64,000 nucleotides of DNA from Allobosea sp. Leaf344 (GTDB lineage: Bacteria; Pseudomonadota; Alphaproteobacteria; Rhizobiales; Beijerinckiaceae): assembly GCF_001426225.1 (NCBI RefSeq), contig NZ_LMRT01000014.1, forward strand, positions 455,861 through 519,860, given 5' to 3'. Below, in pieces: positions 36,947 through 46,561 of the stretch (the first letter of the stretch is position 1; every line of letters starts with the position of its first letter). The notes beneath the pieces were generated by a model. That model saw only the letters and a list, made by a program, of their open reading frames with translations. It had not been told where the DNA came from and ran no database searches. A program made the position numbers and the translations under genes.

Positions 36947-37251
36947 TGATCGGATTGGGCCATTATCTCGCGGTCGCCGCGATCCTGTTCACGCTCGGCG
37001 TGCTCGGCATCTTCATCAACCGCAAGAACGTCATCGTCATCCTGATGTCGGTCGAGCTGATCCTGCTCTCGGTCAACCTCAACTTCGTGGCCTTTTCCAG
37101 CTTCCTGAACGACATCGTCGGCCAGGTCTTCGCGCTGCTGGTCCTGACGGTCGCCGCGGCGGAAGCCGCGATCGGCCTCGCCATTCTCGTCGTCTACTTC
37201 CGCAACCGCGGCACGATCGCGGTGGAAGACATCAACATGATGAAAGGCTGA
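36946..37251 (+). CDS. nuoK: NADH-quinone oxidoreductase subunit K
   Basis: This 101-residue, three-helix subunit has the conserved membrane glutamates in [14 protein letters not shown] and [13 protein letters not shown], which take part in proton transfer. It ends with VEDINMMKG, as expected. The start overlaps the nuoJ stop (TGATG). nuoL follows 25 nt downstream. Confidence 0.97.
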   Translation: MIGLGHYLAVAAILFTLGVLGIFINRKNVIVILMSVELILLSVNLNFVAFSSFLNDIVGQVFALLVLTVAAAEAAIGLAILVVYFRNRGTIAVEDINMMKG

Positions 37252-37276
37252 GCGTCACGACGCCCGGATCCGGCCC

Positions 37277-39388
37277 ATGTATCACGCGATCGTCTTCCTC
37301 CCCTTGATCGGCTTCCTGATCGCCGGCCTGTTCGGCCGGCTGATCGGCGCGCGCGGATCGGAAATCGTCACCACCTCGCTCCTCGTGGTCTCCGCGGTCC
37401 TCTCCTGGATCGCCTTCTTCAATGTCGGCTTCGGCGCCGGAACGACGCGCGTCCAGGTCGCCACTTGGATGGCCTCCGGCGATCTCAGGGTCGATTGGGC
37501 CTTCCGCATCGACACGCTGACGGTGGTGATGCTGGTCGTGGTCAACACGGTCTCGTCGCTCGTGCATCTCTACTCCATCGGCTACATGCACGAGGATCCG
37601 CATCGGCCGCGCTTCTTCGCCTATCTCTCGCTGTTCACCTTCGCGATGCTGATGCTGGTGACCTCGGACAATCTGGTCCAGATGTTCTTCGGCTGGGAGG
37701 GCGTCGGTCTCGCCTCCTATCTGCTGATCGGCTTCTGGTATCAGAAGCCCTCGGCCAACGCGGCGGCGATGAAGGCCTTCATCGTCAACCGGGTCGGCGA
37801 TTTCGGCTTCGCGCTCGGCATCTTCCTCGTCTTCGTGCTGTTCGGCTCGGTCGGCTTCGACGGGATCTTCCCGCGGGTCGGCGATCTCGCGACGCAGAGC
37901 TTCCGCTTCCTCGGTTATGAGTGGAACGCGATGACGCTGGCGGCGCTGCTGCTGTTCATGGGCGCCATGGGCAAATCGGCGCAATTCCTGCTGCACACCT
38001 GGCTGCCGGATGCGATGGAGGGGCCGACGCCGGTCTCGGCGCTGATCCATGCCGCGACCATGGTCACGGCCGGCGTCTTCATGGTGGCGCGCCTGTCGCC
38101 GATTTTCGAATTCGCGCCGAACGCGCTGACCGTCGTCATCATCATCGGCGCGACCACGGCCTTCTTCGCCGCGACGGTCGGGCTGGTTCAGAACGACATC
38201 AAGCGCGTGATCGCCTATTCCACCTGTTCGCAGCTCGGCTACATGTTCGTTGCGCTCGGCGTCGGGGCCTATTCCGCCGGCATCTTCCACCTCTTCACCC
38301 ACGCCTTCTTCAAGGCGCTGCTGTTTTTGGGCGCTGGCTCCGTCATTCACGCCATGCATCATGAGCAGGACATGCGGAATATGGGCGGGCTGCGCCGGCA
38401 CATCCCGCTGACCGCGGCGGCGATGACCATCGGCACGCTGGCCCTGACCGGATTCCCGCTTTTCGCCGGCTATTTCTCCAAGGATGCGATCATCGAGAGC
38501 GCCTATGCCTCGGTCGCGCATAAGGGCTTCGCGGGGACCTATGCCTTCGTGCTGCTGGTGGTCGCGGCCTGCATGACCTCCTTCTATTCCTGGCGGCTGT
38601 ATTTCATGACCTTCGAGGGCAAGCCGCGCTGGGCCGGCCATTCTCATGGCCATGATGATCACGGCCATGCCGACCACGCGCACCAGACCCATGCGGCCCA
38701 TGCCCATGCAGCCCATGCCCATGCCCATGCGGATTCGGCGGTCACCGGCCATCCCGATCGCGATCCCCCGGCGCATGAGGACGGGCCCGGCGCCCATGAG
38801 CATGACCATGGTCACCACGAGCTGAAGCCGCATGAGAGCCCGCTGGTCATGCTGGTACCGCTCGCCGTGCTCTCGCTCGGCGCCGTGGCGGCCGGCTTCG
38901 CCTTCAAGGAGGCCTTCATCGGCCATAATTACGAGAGCTTCTGGAAGGCGGCGCTGTTCACCGGCAAGGACAACCACATCCTGCACGAGATGCACGAGGT
39001 GCCGGGCTGGGTGATCGCCTCGCCCTTCATCGCCATGCTGATCGGCTTCGCGCTGGCGGTGTATTTCTATGTGCTGCGGCCCGACATGCCAGTGCGCCTC
39101 GCCGCCGCCAACCCGGCTCTCTACAAATTCCTCTTGAACAAATGGTATTTCGACGAGCTCTACGACGTGCTCTTCGTGCGTCCGTCGATGTGGCTCGGCC
39201 GCTTCTTCTGGAAGAAGGGCGACGGCATGGTCATCGACGGGCTGGGGCCGGATGGCGTCTCGGCGCGCGTCGTCGACGTCACCAACCGGGTGGTCCGGCT
39301 GCAGACCGGCTATCTCTATCACTATGCCTTCGCCATGCTCGTCGGGGTCGCGGCCCTGGTGACGTGGTACCTCCTGGCCCGCGGGTGA
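37277..39388 (+). CDS. nuoL: NADH-quinone oxidoreductase subunit L with His-rich loop
   Basis: This 703-residue antiporter-like subunit is the distal proton pump of complex I. It shows [40 protein letters not shown] and the lysine/histidine helices typical of NuoL, plus the long lateral C-terminal helix. Unusual is a loop at residues about 455-519 with about 21 histidines mixed with Ala, Asp and Gly (for example [13 protein letters not shown]), likely facing one side of the membrane and able to bind metal ions. The loop lies between antiporter-like helices and the lateral-helix region. nuoM starts 2 nt after its stop. Confidence 0.96.
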   Translation: MYHAIVFLPLIGFLIAGLFGRLIGARGSEIVTTSLLVVSAVLSWIAFFNVGFGAGTTRVQVATWMASGDLRVDWAFRIDTLTVVMLVVVNTVSSLVHLYSIGYMHEDPHRPRFFAYLSLFTFAMLMLVTSDNLVQMFFGWEGVGLASYLLIGFWYQKPSANAAAMKAFIVNRVGDFGFALGIFLVFVLFGSVGFDGIFPRVGDLATQSFRFLGYEWNAMTLAALLLFMGAMGKSAQFLLHTWLPDAMEGPTPVSALIHAATMVTAGVFMVARLSPIFEFAPNALTVVIIIGATTAFFAATVGLVQNDIKRVIAYSTCSQLGYMFVALGVGAYSAGIFHLFTHAFFKALLFLGAGSVIHAMHHEQDMRNMGGLRRHIPLTAAAMTIGTLALTGFPLFAGYFSKDAIIESAYASVAHKGFAGTYAFVLLVVAACMTSFYSWRLYFMTFEGKPRWAGHSHGHDDHGHADHAHQTHAAHAHAAHAHAHADSAVTGHPDRDPPAHEDGPGAHEHDHGHHELKPHESPLVMLVPLAVLSLGAVAAGFAFKEAFIGHNYESFWKAALFTGKDNHILHEMHEVPGWVIASPFIAMLIGFALAVYFYVLRPDMPVRLAAANPALYKFLLNKWYFDELYDVLFVRPSMWLGRFFWKKGDGMVIDGLGPDGVSARVVDVTNRVVRLQTGYLYHYAFAMLVGVAALVTWYLLARG
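38697..38729 (+). repeat. CCCATG hexamer repeats in nuoL
   Basis: Five CCCATG units (38697, 38703, 38712, 38718 and 38724) encode Ala-His pairs of the NuoL loop. Such a run can expand or shrink by slippage in steps of two residues, which could make the loop variable between strains. Confidence 0.7.
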
Positions 39389-39389
39389 G

Positions 39390-40904
39390 ATGATGTTCGG
39401 CTTCGGTATCCTCACAGGCCTGCTCGTCCTGCCGCTGGTCGGCGCGGCCTTCATCCTCGCCCAGCGCGGCGACCAGGCATCCGTCGATTCCAATGCCCGC
39501 TACGCCGCGCTGGCGACGACCATCGCGACCTTCGTGCTCGCTCTGGTCGCCTGGAGCCGGTTCGACGCGGCCAATCCCGGCTTTCAGATGGTCGAGACCC
39601 ATGGCTGGGTCTCCGACGCGATCAAGTTCAAGCTCGGCGTCGACGGGTTCTCCTTCCCCTTCATCGTGCTGACCGCCTTCCTGATGCCGTTCTGCATCCT
39701 GGCGTCCTGGCAGTCGGTCACGAAGCGGGTCAGGGAGTACATGGTCGCCTTCCTGATCCTGGAGACGCTGATGATCGGCGTCTTCGCGGCGCTCGACCTC
39801 GTGCTGTTCTACCTGTTCTTCGAGGCGGGCCTGATCCCGATGTTCCTGATCATCGGGATCTGGGGCGGCAAGCGGCGCGTCTACGCCTCCTATAAATTCT
39901 TCCTCTACACGCTGCTCGGCTCGGTGCTGATGCTACTGGCGCTGATGGCGATGTACTGGAACGCCGGCACCACCGACATTCCGACGCTGCTCGCCCATAA
40001 ATTCCCGTCGGGCATGCAGACCTGGCTGTGGCTCGCCTTCTTCGCCTCCTTCGCGGTGAAGATGCCGATGTGGCCCGTCCACACCTGGCTGCCGGACGCG
40101 CATGTCGAGGCGCCGACCGCCGGCTCGGTCGTGCTGGCGGCGATCCTCCTGAAGATGGGCGGCTACGGCTTCATCCGTTTCTCCATCCCGATGTTCCCGG
40201 AAGCCTCGCAATATTTCGCGCCCTTCGTCTTCGCGCTCTCCGTCGTCGCCATCGTCTACACCTCGCTGGTGGCGCTGATGCAGGAGGACATCAAGAAGCT
40301 CATCGCCTATTCCTCCGTGGCGCATATGGGCTTCGTCACGATGGGCCTGTTCACCTTGACGCCGCAGGGCATCCAGGGCGCCATGTTCCAGATGGTCAGC
40401 CACGGGCTGGTCTCCGGCGCGCTCTTCCTCTGCGTCGGCGTGGTCTATGACCGCATGCATACGCGCGAGATCGCGGCCTATGGCGGCCTCGTCAACCGCA
40501 TGCCGGTCTATGCCGTGATCTTCATGGTCTTCACCATGGCCAATGTCGGGCTGCCCGGCACGGCCGGCTTCGTCGGCGAGTTCCTGACGCTGATGGGCGC
40601 CTTCAAGGCCAATCCCTGGGTCGCCTTCATCGCCACCTCGGGCGTGATCCTCTCGGCCGCCTATGCGCTGTGGCTCTACCGCCGGGTGATGTTCGGCGAG
40701 CTCGTCAAGCCGGAGCTCAAGGGCATCGCCGATCTCGACCGCCGCGAAATGGCGATCCTGATCCCGCTCGTCCTGCTGACGGTCTGGTACGGCATTCGCC
40801 CCGGCACCATCCTCGACGCCTTCGCCGCACCGACGGAAGCGCTCATCCGGAATTATCAGGCTGCCCTCACCGCCGCGAAAACGGCGATGATGGCGGTCAA
40901 TTAA
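39390..40904 (+). CDS. nuoM: NADH-quinone oxidoreductase subunit M
   Basis: This 504-residue antiporter-like pump has about 14 helices. Typical motifs are [38 protein letters not shown] and [11 protein letters not shown]; the glutamate in FEAG and lysine in the proton path are present. It starts 2 nt after nuoL and is 12 nt upstream of nuoN. Confidence 0.97.
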   Translation: MMFGFGILTGLLVLPLVGAAFILAQRGDQASVDSNARYAALATTIATFVLALVAWSRFDAANPGFQMVETHGWVSDAIKFKLGVDGFSFPFIVLTAFLMPFCILASWQSVTKRVREYMVAFLILETLMIGVFAALDLVLFYLFFEAGLIPMFLIIGIWGGKRRVYASYKFFLYTLLGSVLMLLALMAMYWNAGTTDIPTLLAHKFPSGMQTWLWLAFFASFAVKMPMWPVHTWLPDAHVEAPTAGSVVLAAILLKMGGYGFIRFSIPMFPEASQYFAPFVFALSVVAIVYTSLVALMQEDIKKLIAYSSVAHMGFVTMGLFTLTPQGIQGAMFQMVSHGLVSGALFLCVGVVYDRMHTREIAAYGGLVNRMPVYAVIFMVFTMANVGLPGTAGFVGEFLTLMGAFKANPWVAFIATSGVILSAAYALWLYRRVMFGELVKPELKGIADLDRREMAILIPLVLLTVWYGIRPGTILDAFAAPTEALIRNYQAALTAAKTAMMAVN

Positions 40905-40916
40905 GGTCGCTCCCCC

Positions 40917-42344
40917 ATGACCGTACCCGCTCTCGGCCCGGCTCTGCCGGAAATCATCCTCGCGCTCGGCGCCATCGCGATGGTGCTGGTCGGCGCCATC
41001 CGCGGCGAGCGGGCGACGCGCCTGCTCGAAGGCGCGGCGCTGGTCCTGTTCGCGGTCGCGCTGGTGGTGATCCTCTCGGCCGATGGCCGGCTGTTGACCT
41101 TCAACAACGGCTTCGTGGCCGATGGTTTCGGCCGCTTCATGAAGGCGTTGACGCTGGTCGGCGCCGCTGCCGCCATCATCCTGTCCTCGGACACGCTGCG
41201 GCGCGACGGCTCGATGCGCTTCGAATTCCCGATCCTCGTCGTGCTCGCCACCATCGGCATGATGATGATGATCTCGGCCAACGACCTGATCAGCCTCTAT
41301 GTCGGGCTCGAGCTGCAGTCGCTGGCGCTCTATGTCGTCGCCGCCTTCGACCGCGACAATGCCAGGTCGACCGAGGCCGGGCTGAAATATTTCGTCCTCG
41401 GCGCGCTCTCCTCCGGCATGCTGCTCTACGGCTCCTCCTTGGTCTATGGCTTCACCGGCACCGTCAATTATGCCGGCATCGCCGCCGCGGTCGCCGGCGG
41501 CAAGGTCGGGCTCGGGCTGATCTTCGGCATCGTCTTCATCTCGGCCGGCATCGCCTTCAAGATCTCCGCCGTGCCGTTCCATATGTGGACGCCGGACGTC
41601 TATGAGGGTGCGCCGACGCCGGTCGCCGCCTTCTTCGCCGCCGCGCCGAAAATGGCCGCGATGGCGATGATGACCCGCATCTTCATCTCCGCCTTTCCCG
41701 GCGCGCTGCATGAATGGCAGCAGATCGTGATCTTCATCTCGATCGCCTCCATGGCGCTCGGCGCCTTCGCGGCGATCGGGCAGACCAACATCAAGCGGCT
41801 GCTCGCCTATTCCTCGATCGCCAATATGGGCTATGCGCTGGTCGGCCTGGCCGCCGGCACCGCCTCCGGCGTCCAGGGCGTGATGGTCTATATGGCGATC
41901 TATCTCGCCACCACGCTCGGCGCCTTCGCCTGCGTGCTGATGATGCGGCGCGACGGCAAGGCGGTGGAGGAGATCGGCGAATTGGCCGGGCTCTCGCGCA
42001 CCAATCCCTGGATGGCCTTCGCGCTGTCGATGATGATGTTTTCGCTGGCCGGCATTCCGCCGCTCGCCGGGTTCTGGGCGAAGTTCTACGTCTTTCTCGC
42101 CGCCATCGACGCCAAGCTCTACACGCTCGCGGTCGTCGGCGTGGTGACCAGCGTGATCGGCGCCTATTACTATCTGCGCCTGGTCAAGATCATCTATTTC
42201 GACGAGGCGAAGCCGGCCTTCGAGCGTGGCGATGTCGGCACGCGCGCCGTGCTGCTGGTCTCGGCGATCTTCGTGCTGGTGCTGTCGCTGGTCCCGGCTC
42301 CGCTGTTCGACTCCGCCGCCGCGGCGGCGAAATCCCTGTTCTGA
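40917..42344 (+). CDS. nuoN: NADH-quinone oxidoreductase subunit N
   Basis: This 475-residue antiporter-like subunit completes the membrane arm. Visible motifs: [38 protein letters not shown] and [14 protein letters not shown]. It is the last nuo gene. birA starts 28 nt later in the same direction, so the transcript probably continues into birA. Confidence 0.97.
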   Translation: MTVPALGPALPEIILALGAIAMVLVGAIRGERATRLLEGAALVLFAVALVVILSADGRLLTFNNGFVADGFGRFMKALTLVGAAAAIILSSDTLRRDGSMRFEFPILVVLATIGMMMMISANDLISLYVGLELQSLALYVVAAFDRDNARSTEAGLKYFVLGALSSGMLLYGSSLVYGFTGTVNYAGIAAAVAGGKVGLGLIFGIVFISAGIAFKISAVPFHMWTPDVYEGAPTPVAAFFAAAPKMAAMAMMTRIFISAFPGALHEWQQIVIFISIASMALGAFAAIGQTNIKRLLAYSSIANMGYALVGLAAGTASGVQGVMVYMAIYLATTLGAFACVLMMRRDGKAVEEIGELAGLSRTNPWMAFALSMMMFSLAGIPPLAGFWAKFYVFLAAIDAKLYTLAVVGVVTSVIGAYYYLRLVKIIYFDEAKPAFERGDVGTRAVLLVSAIFVLVLSLVPAPLFDSAAAAAKSLF

Positions 42345-42372
42345 TCCGGGCGGGAACCCGGTCTCGCGCGGC

Positions 42373-43131
42373 ATGCTGGCCGAATCCGTCCGCGCCGCCG
42401 GCTACCGCCTGATCGTCCGCGACGCCGTCGGCTCGACAATGGACGAGGCGCGCCGCGCCCTCGAACAAGGGGATCCCGGTAAGCTCTGGATCGTGGCGCG
42501 CAGCCAGGAGGCGGGGCGGGGCCGCCATGGACGGCAATGGGGCTCGCCGCCGGGCAATCTCTATTCCAGCCTGCTGCTGGTCGCGCCCTGCGAGCCGCCG
42601 CAGGCGCCTCAGCTCTCCTTCGTCGCGAGCCTGGCGCTGCATGACGCCGCGGCCAGGCTGACCGGGCTGGCGCCGCCCAGGCTGGCGCTGAAATGGCCGA
42701 ACGACCTGCTGATCGACCGGGCGAAATGCTCGGGGCTGCTGCTCGAGGGCGAGAGCCGGGCAGGGGTGTTCAGCGTCATCATCGGGCTCGGCATCAACAT
42801 CGCCTCCTGCGCCCAGGGCACGCCCTATCCCGCGAGCTACCTCCAGGCGCATGCCCCCGGCGTCACCGTCGAGGCGGCGCTGGATGCGCTGAGCGCGGCG
42901 ATGCTGAAGCGGCTGAGCGATTGGCGCGGCCCGGGCGGCTTCGCGCAACTGCGGGAGGAATGGCTGGCGCGGGCCGCCTTCCTGGGCGAGACGATCACCA
43001 TCCGCCCGCCGGAGGGCGCCGTCAGCGGGGTCTTCGTCGGGCTCGACGCGAACGGCAGGCTGCTGCTGCGGACCACGGGCGGAACCCGCAGCTTCGATGC
43101 CGGCGATCTGTTCTTCACCCCCGTCGGCTGA
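42373..43131 (+). CDS. birA: Biotin--acetyl-CoA-carboxylase ligase (no DNA-binding domain)
   Basis: This 252-residue enzyme attaches biotin to carrier proteins. The ligase core shows the biotinyl-AMP loop GRGRHGRQWGSP and KWPNDLLID; the C-terminal SH3-like part ends in GDLFFTPVG. The N-terminal helix-turn-helix of bifunctional BirA is missing, so it is not a repressor, which is the usual state in alphaproteobacteria. The ATG at 42373 was chosen because upstream frame overlaps nuoN. The nuoN-birA-rnj order is conserved in Hyphomicrobiales. Confidence 0.93.
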   Translation: MLAESVRAAGYRLIVRDAVGSTMDEARRALEQGDPGKLWIVARSQEAGRGRHGRQWGSPPGNLYSSLLLVAPCEPPQAPQLSFVASLALHDAAARLTGLAPPRLALKWPNDLLIDRAKCSGLLLEGESRAGVFSVIIGLGINIASCAQGTPYPASYLQAHAPGVTVEAALDALSAAMLKRLSDWRGPGGFAQLREEWLARAAFLGETITIRPPEGAVSGVFVGLDANGRLLLRTTGGTRSFDAGDLFFTPVG

Positions 43132-43251
43132 AGCGGTGCGCGGCCGCTGCGGCCGGCACCGCCGCTCTGGAGCGCGGGCGGCTGGCGTGATAGGGCTCCG
43201 GCTCAAAACCCGCGCAACGATGCGCCCCTCCCGAAACTGACAGGATCAGCA

Positions 43252-44922
43252 GTGCCTCGTTCCCAGGACCAACTCGTTTTCGTTCCGCTCGGCGGCCTCG
43301 GCGAGATCGGCATGAATGCCGCCCTCTACGGCTATGGCCCGGAGGGGCGGCGGAAATGGATCCTGGTCGATTGCGGCCTGTCCTTCGCCGGCGCCGATGT
43401 GCCCGGCGTCGACATCGTCCTGCCCGACCTCCGCTACATCATCGAGGAGCGCGCCAATCTCCTCGGCATCGTCATCACCCACGCCCATGAGGATCATATC
43501 GGCGCGCTCGCCGCGCTGTGGCCCTCGCTGCGCGCCCCCGTCTATTGCACGCGCTTCGCCGCCGGCCTGCTCGGCACCCGCCGGCTCTCGGAGCCCGGCG
43601 CGCCGAAAGTCCCGATGAACATCGTGCCCCAGGGCGGGCGGGTGCAGCTCGGCCCCTTCGACATCGAATTCGTGCCGGTCGCCCATTCCATCCCCGAGTC
43701 GAACGCGCTGGCGATCCGCACGCCGGCCGGCCTCGTCGTTCATAGCGGTGACTGGAAGATCGACCCGACGCCGGGCGTCGGCATTCCGACCGACGAGAAG
43801 CGTCTGCGCGAACTGGGCGAGGAGGGCGTGCTCGCCCTGATCTGCGATTCAACCAACGTCATGCGCGACGGCACCAGCCCGAGCGAGAGCGATGTCGCGG
43901 CGAAGCTGAGCGAGCTCGTTCATTCCGCCCCCGGCCGCGTCGCCGTCACCACCTTCGCCTCCAATGTCGCCCGGCTGCGCGCGGTGGCAGAGGCGGCGAT
44001 GGCCAATCAGCGCGAGGTCGTGGTGGTCGGCCGCGCCATGGACCGCGTCATCGACGTGGCGCGCGAATGCGGCTATCTCGACGGCATTCCCGCTTTCCGC
44101 TCGGCCGACACCTATGGCTATCTGCCGCGCGACAAGGTGGTGGCCCTGCTCACCGGCAGCCAGGGCGAGCCGCGCGCCGCGCTTTCGCGCATCGCCTCCG
44201 ACGATCACCCCGAGATCGCGCTCTCTCCCGGCGACCGGGTAATCTTCTCCTCGCGCACCATCCCGGGCAACGAGAAGGCGGTGGGCAACATCCTCAACGC
44301 GCTGGCCCGCGACAATATCGAGATCATCACCGACCGCACGCATCTCGTGCATGTCTCGGGCCATCCCCGCCGCGAGGAGATGGCGCGGCTCTATGGCTGG
44401 CTCAAGCCGCAGATCGCGATCCCGGCCCATGGCGAGGATCTGCATCTGAGCGAGCATGAGAAATTCGCGCGCGGCCTCGGCGTGAAGCAGGTGATCAGGC
44501 CCGGCAATGGCGATATCGTGCAGATCGCCGCCGAGGGCGCGCGCAAGATCGACGAAGCGCCCCATGGCCGGCTCTACCAGGACGGCAATCTGCTGGTGAA
44601 CGCGCTGGACAAGACGATCCAGGAGCGCCGCAAGCTCTCCTTCGCCGGGATGATCTCGGTCGCCGTGGCGATCGACGAGAAGGGTGGGCTCGCCGGCGAT
44701 CCGGAGATCGCCGTGCTCGGCCTCCCGCCGCGCACCCGCGACGGCTCGGATTTCGACGAATATGTCGCGGAAGCGGTCAGCGAGCTCCTCGACAATGTCC
44801 CCAAGGCCCGCCGGCGCGACCCCGAGGCGCTGCGCAACGCGCTCGAGCGCGGGTTGCGCAGCGCCGTGAACGAGGAGTGGGGCAAGAAGCCGCTGGTGCA
44901 TGCGCTGGTGATTGAGGTTTAG
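43252..44922 (+). CDS. rnj: Ribonuclease J
   Basis: This 556-residue metallo-beta-lactamase/beta-CASP ribonuclease processes and degrades RNA with endo- and 5'-exonuclease activity. The zinc motif is HAHEDH at residues 77-82; GDWKIDPTP and CDSTN are the next metal motifs, and the beta-CASP part includes TGSQGEPRAALSRIA. The C-terminal domain follows. The start is GTG at 43252 after CAGGATCAGCA; no nearby ATG gives the conserved LVFVPLGGLGEIGMN opening. Being next to nuo, it may share the transcript. Confidence 0.95.
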   Translation: MPRSQDQLVFVPLGGLGEIGMNAALYGYGPEGRRKWILVDCGLSFAGADVPGVDIVLPDLRYIIEERANLLGIVITHAHEDHIGALAALWPSLRAPVYCTRFAAGLLGTRRLSEPGAPKVPMNIVPQGGRVQLGPFDIEFVPVAHSIPESNALAIRTPAGLVVHSGDWKIDPTPGVGIPTDEKRLRELGEEGVLALICDSTNVMRDGTSPSESDVAAKLSELVHSAPGRVAVTTFASNVARLRAVAEAAMANQREVVVVGRAMDRVIDVARECGYLDGIPAFRSADTYGYLPRDKVVALLTGSQGEPRAALSRIASDDHPEIALSPGDRVIFSSRTIPGNEKAVGNILNALARDNIEIITDRTHLVHVSGHPRREEMARLYGWLKPQIAIPAHGEDLHLSEHEKFARGLGVKQVIRPGNGDIVQIAAEGARKIDEAPHGRLYQDGNLLVNALDKTIQERRKLSFAGMISVAVAIDEKGGLAGDPEIAVLGLPPRTRDGSDFDEYVAEAVSELLDNVPKARRRDPEALRNALERGLRSAVNEEWGKKPLVHALVIEV

Positions 44923-45009
44923 TAGAGGGATCGGCAGTCTGCGCGGTCGGCCCCTCTGCCGGCCGCTTCAGCGCGGCTGCCGAGCCCGATTGCCCGCCCA
45001 GGAGTTTCC

Positions 45010-45414
45010 ATGATCGGTCGCCTCAACCATGTCGCCATCGCGGTCAGGGACCTCGCCGCCTCCACGGCGCTCTACCGGGACACGCTCGGCGCGCGGGTCT
45101 CCCAGCCCCTGCCACAGCCCGAGCATGGCGTCACCGTGGTCTTCGTCGAGCTGCCCAACACCAAGGTCGAGCTGCTGGAGCCGCTCGGCGCGGAGTCGCC
45201 GATCGCGAAATTCCTGGAGCGCAACGCGGATGGCGGCATCCATCATATCTGCTACGAGGTCGACGACATCCTGGCGGCGCGCGACCGGTTGAAGGCCCAG
45301 GGGGCGCGGGTGCTAGGCTCGGGCGAGCCGCGCATCGGCGCGCATGGCAAGCCCGTGCTGTTCCTGCACCCCAAGGATTTCTGCGGCACGCTGGTCGAGC
45401 TTGAGCAGGCATGA
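45010..45414 (+). CDS. mce: Methylmalonyl-CoA epimerase
   Basis: This 134-residue vicinal-oxygen-chelate enzyme interconverts the methylmalonyl-CoA epimers in propionyl-CoA use. It shows the first ligand H7 in LNHVAIAVRDL, HHICYEVDD in the second half and the terminal metal ligand E in GTLVELEQA. It sits 87 nt after rnj and its stop overlaps the start of the RidA-family gene (ATGA). The rnj-mce link is conserved in related genomes. Confidence 0.93.
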   Translation: MIGRLNHVAIAVRDLAASTALYRDTLGARVSQPLPQPEHGVTVVFVELPNTKVELLEPLGAESPIAKFLERNADGGIHHICYEVDDILAARDRLKAQGARVLGSGEPRIGAHGKPVLFLHPKDFCGTLVELEQA

Positions 45415-45803
45415 GCGAGATCGACTTCTTCGGCCGTCCCGAGGCCGGTTCGCCGCGTCCCTTCAGCGCCGCGACCCGTGCCGGCGGGCTGATCTTCGTC
45501 TCCGGCCATTCCGCGCCGCATGACCCGGCGCGCGGCGTGTTTCGCGGCGACAGCCCGGCCGAGGAGGTCCGCAACGCGCTCGCCCATATCGAGAAGATCC
45601 TGCAGGAGGCGGGCAGCGGCCTCGATCGCATCGTGCAGGCGACCATGCTGATCACCGATCCCGCCGATTACGCCGCCTGCAACGCTGAATATGTGAAGCA
45701 CTTTCCCAATGGCCTGCCGGCGAGGCACACGGCCCGCTTCGGCGTGCCGACCGAGGCCCGCGTCGCCTTCTCCTGCATCGCGCTCGCGGGAGAGGATCGA
45801 TGA
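45411..45803 (+). CDS. RidA/YjgF family protein
   Basis: This 130-residue protein has the fold and motifs of the RidA family: GLIFVSGHSAPHDP, AEEVRNALAHIEKILQEAGS and the catalytic-type arginine region ARHTARFGVP. RidA proteins destroy reactive enamine/imine intermediates; subfamilies vary in substrate. Translation is coupled to mce (4-nt overlap) and to the DUF1467 gene downstream (4-nt overlap). It stands where relatives usually have mce directly next to DUF1467, so it may be an insertion. Confidence 0.85.
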   Translation: MSEIDFFGRPEAGSPRPFSAATRAGGLIFVSGHSAPHDPARGVFRGDSPAEEVRNALAHIEKILQEAGSGLDRIVQATMLITDPADYAACNAEYVKHFPNGLPARHTARFGVPTEARVAFSCIALAGEDR

Positions 45804-46030
45804 CGGTCGTCGGCGGGCTGGCCCTGTACTTCGTCATCTGGTGGACGGTCCTGTTCGTGGTGCTGCCCTTCGGCGTGCGCAGCCAGGCCGAGGAGGGGCT
45901 GGTGATCGACGGCACCGAGCCGGGCGCCCCCGTCCTGCCGGGGCTGCTGCGCAAGGCGGCCATCACCTCCGTGATCGCGGCGCTGGTCTTCCTCCTGGTC
46001 TGGTACGTCTGGGCGACGTTCGACCTCTGA
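45800..46030 (+). CDS. DUF1467 family inner-membrane protein
   Basis: This 76-residue protein has two membrane helices (about 4-25 and 52-72) joined by the conserved PFGVRSQAEEG segment, diagnostic for DUF1467. It ends the birA-rnj-mce cluster. In related bacteria it is followed by proS; here it is followed by a gene-poor AT-rich region and an autotransporter. Confidence 0.88.
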   Translation: MTVVGGLALYFVIWWTVLFVVLPFGVRSQAEEGLVIDGTEPGAPVLPGLLRKAAITSVIAALVFLLVWYVWATFDL

Positions 46031-46561
46031 AGCCTTTGGGCCGGGCCGCCCCGAGCTCTGTGTTTTGGATCGCGGCGGAGCCGTCCGCCTCTCGCCATCC
46101 GCGCCTTGCCGGCCGTCGCTTGCTGGCGGATCGGGCTCACCGAATTCGTCCGGACCCTCGCCGCCGCATCCGCCCGGCCGGCCGCTCGCCGTCCCAAGCG
46201 TGACAGAGCGCGGCCGGTTCGCCCGCGGCCAGCGTCTTCATCCCAAGCTCCCGCTGCTTGCAGCTCGCAAGCGCTGAGCCGGCTCAAGGCGTCGGCAAAG
46301 GCTCGGACAACGCTCACCCACCAGCAGAACCGCAAACGCAGCGCCGGCTGACCGACGGGGGACATTACTGAAGTAAGTTCATCATTATATTAGTTTAAAA
46401 TCTATAAAAACTAGATAATACGCGACAATGACGCAACGAAAACAAGTTGCATCGCGTCGTCATATGTCCTAGGCCCTGAATATGGCGGTTATCTGACCGA
46501 ATAGAGATCGGATTCGGATAATATCAACACGATTTACGCCAGTAATTCAGGAATTTCGCTC
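46031..46561. promoter_or_regulatory. Gene-free region upstream of the autotransporter
   Basis: This 531-nt gap has no supported gene. Up to about 46355 it is ordinary GC-rich sequence, with out-of-frame open stretches only. From about 46365 to 46560 it turns strongly AT-rich (for example TTATATTAGTTTAAAATC near 46385), unlike the rest of the window. It holds a hairpin GCAAC/GTTGC (46433-46437 and 46446-46450) and several TATAAT-like words, so the autotransporter promoter and a regulator site probably lie here. Confidence 0.5.

Noticed and set aside
37232-39493. A 753-codon open frame on the minus strand opposite nuoL
   Set aside because: It mirrors the codon bias of nuoL in a GC-rich genome; its translation is low complexity and lacks any family motif, while nuoL is unmistakable.
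39933-42374. An 813-codon minus-strand open frame opposite nuoM and nuoN
   Set aside because: Same shadow effect; the predicted protein is full of Asp, His, Arg and Gly with no domain.
45652-46365. Minus-strand gene covering the DUF1467 gene and the following gap
   Set aside because: Translation is Arg/Ala-rich without a domain and overlaps two real genes; codon bias is poor.
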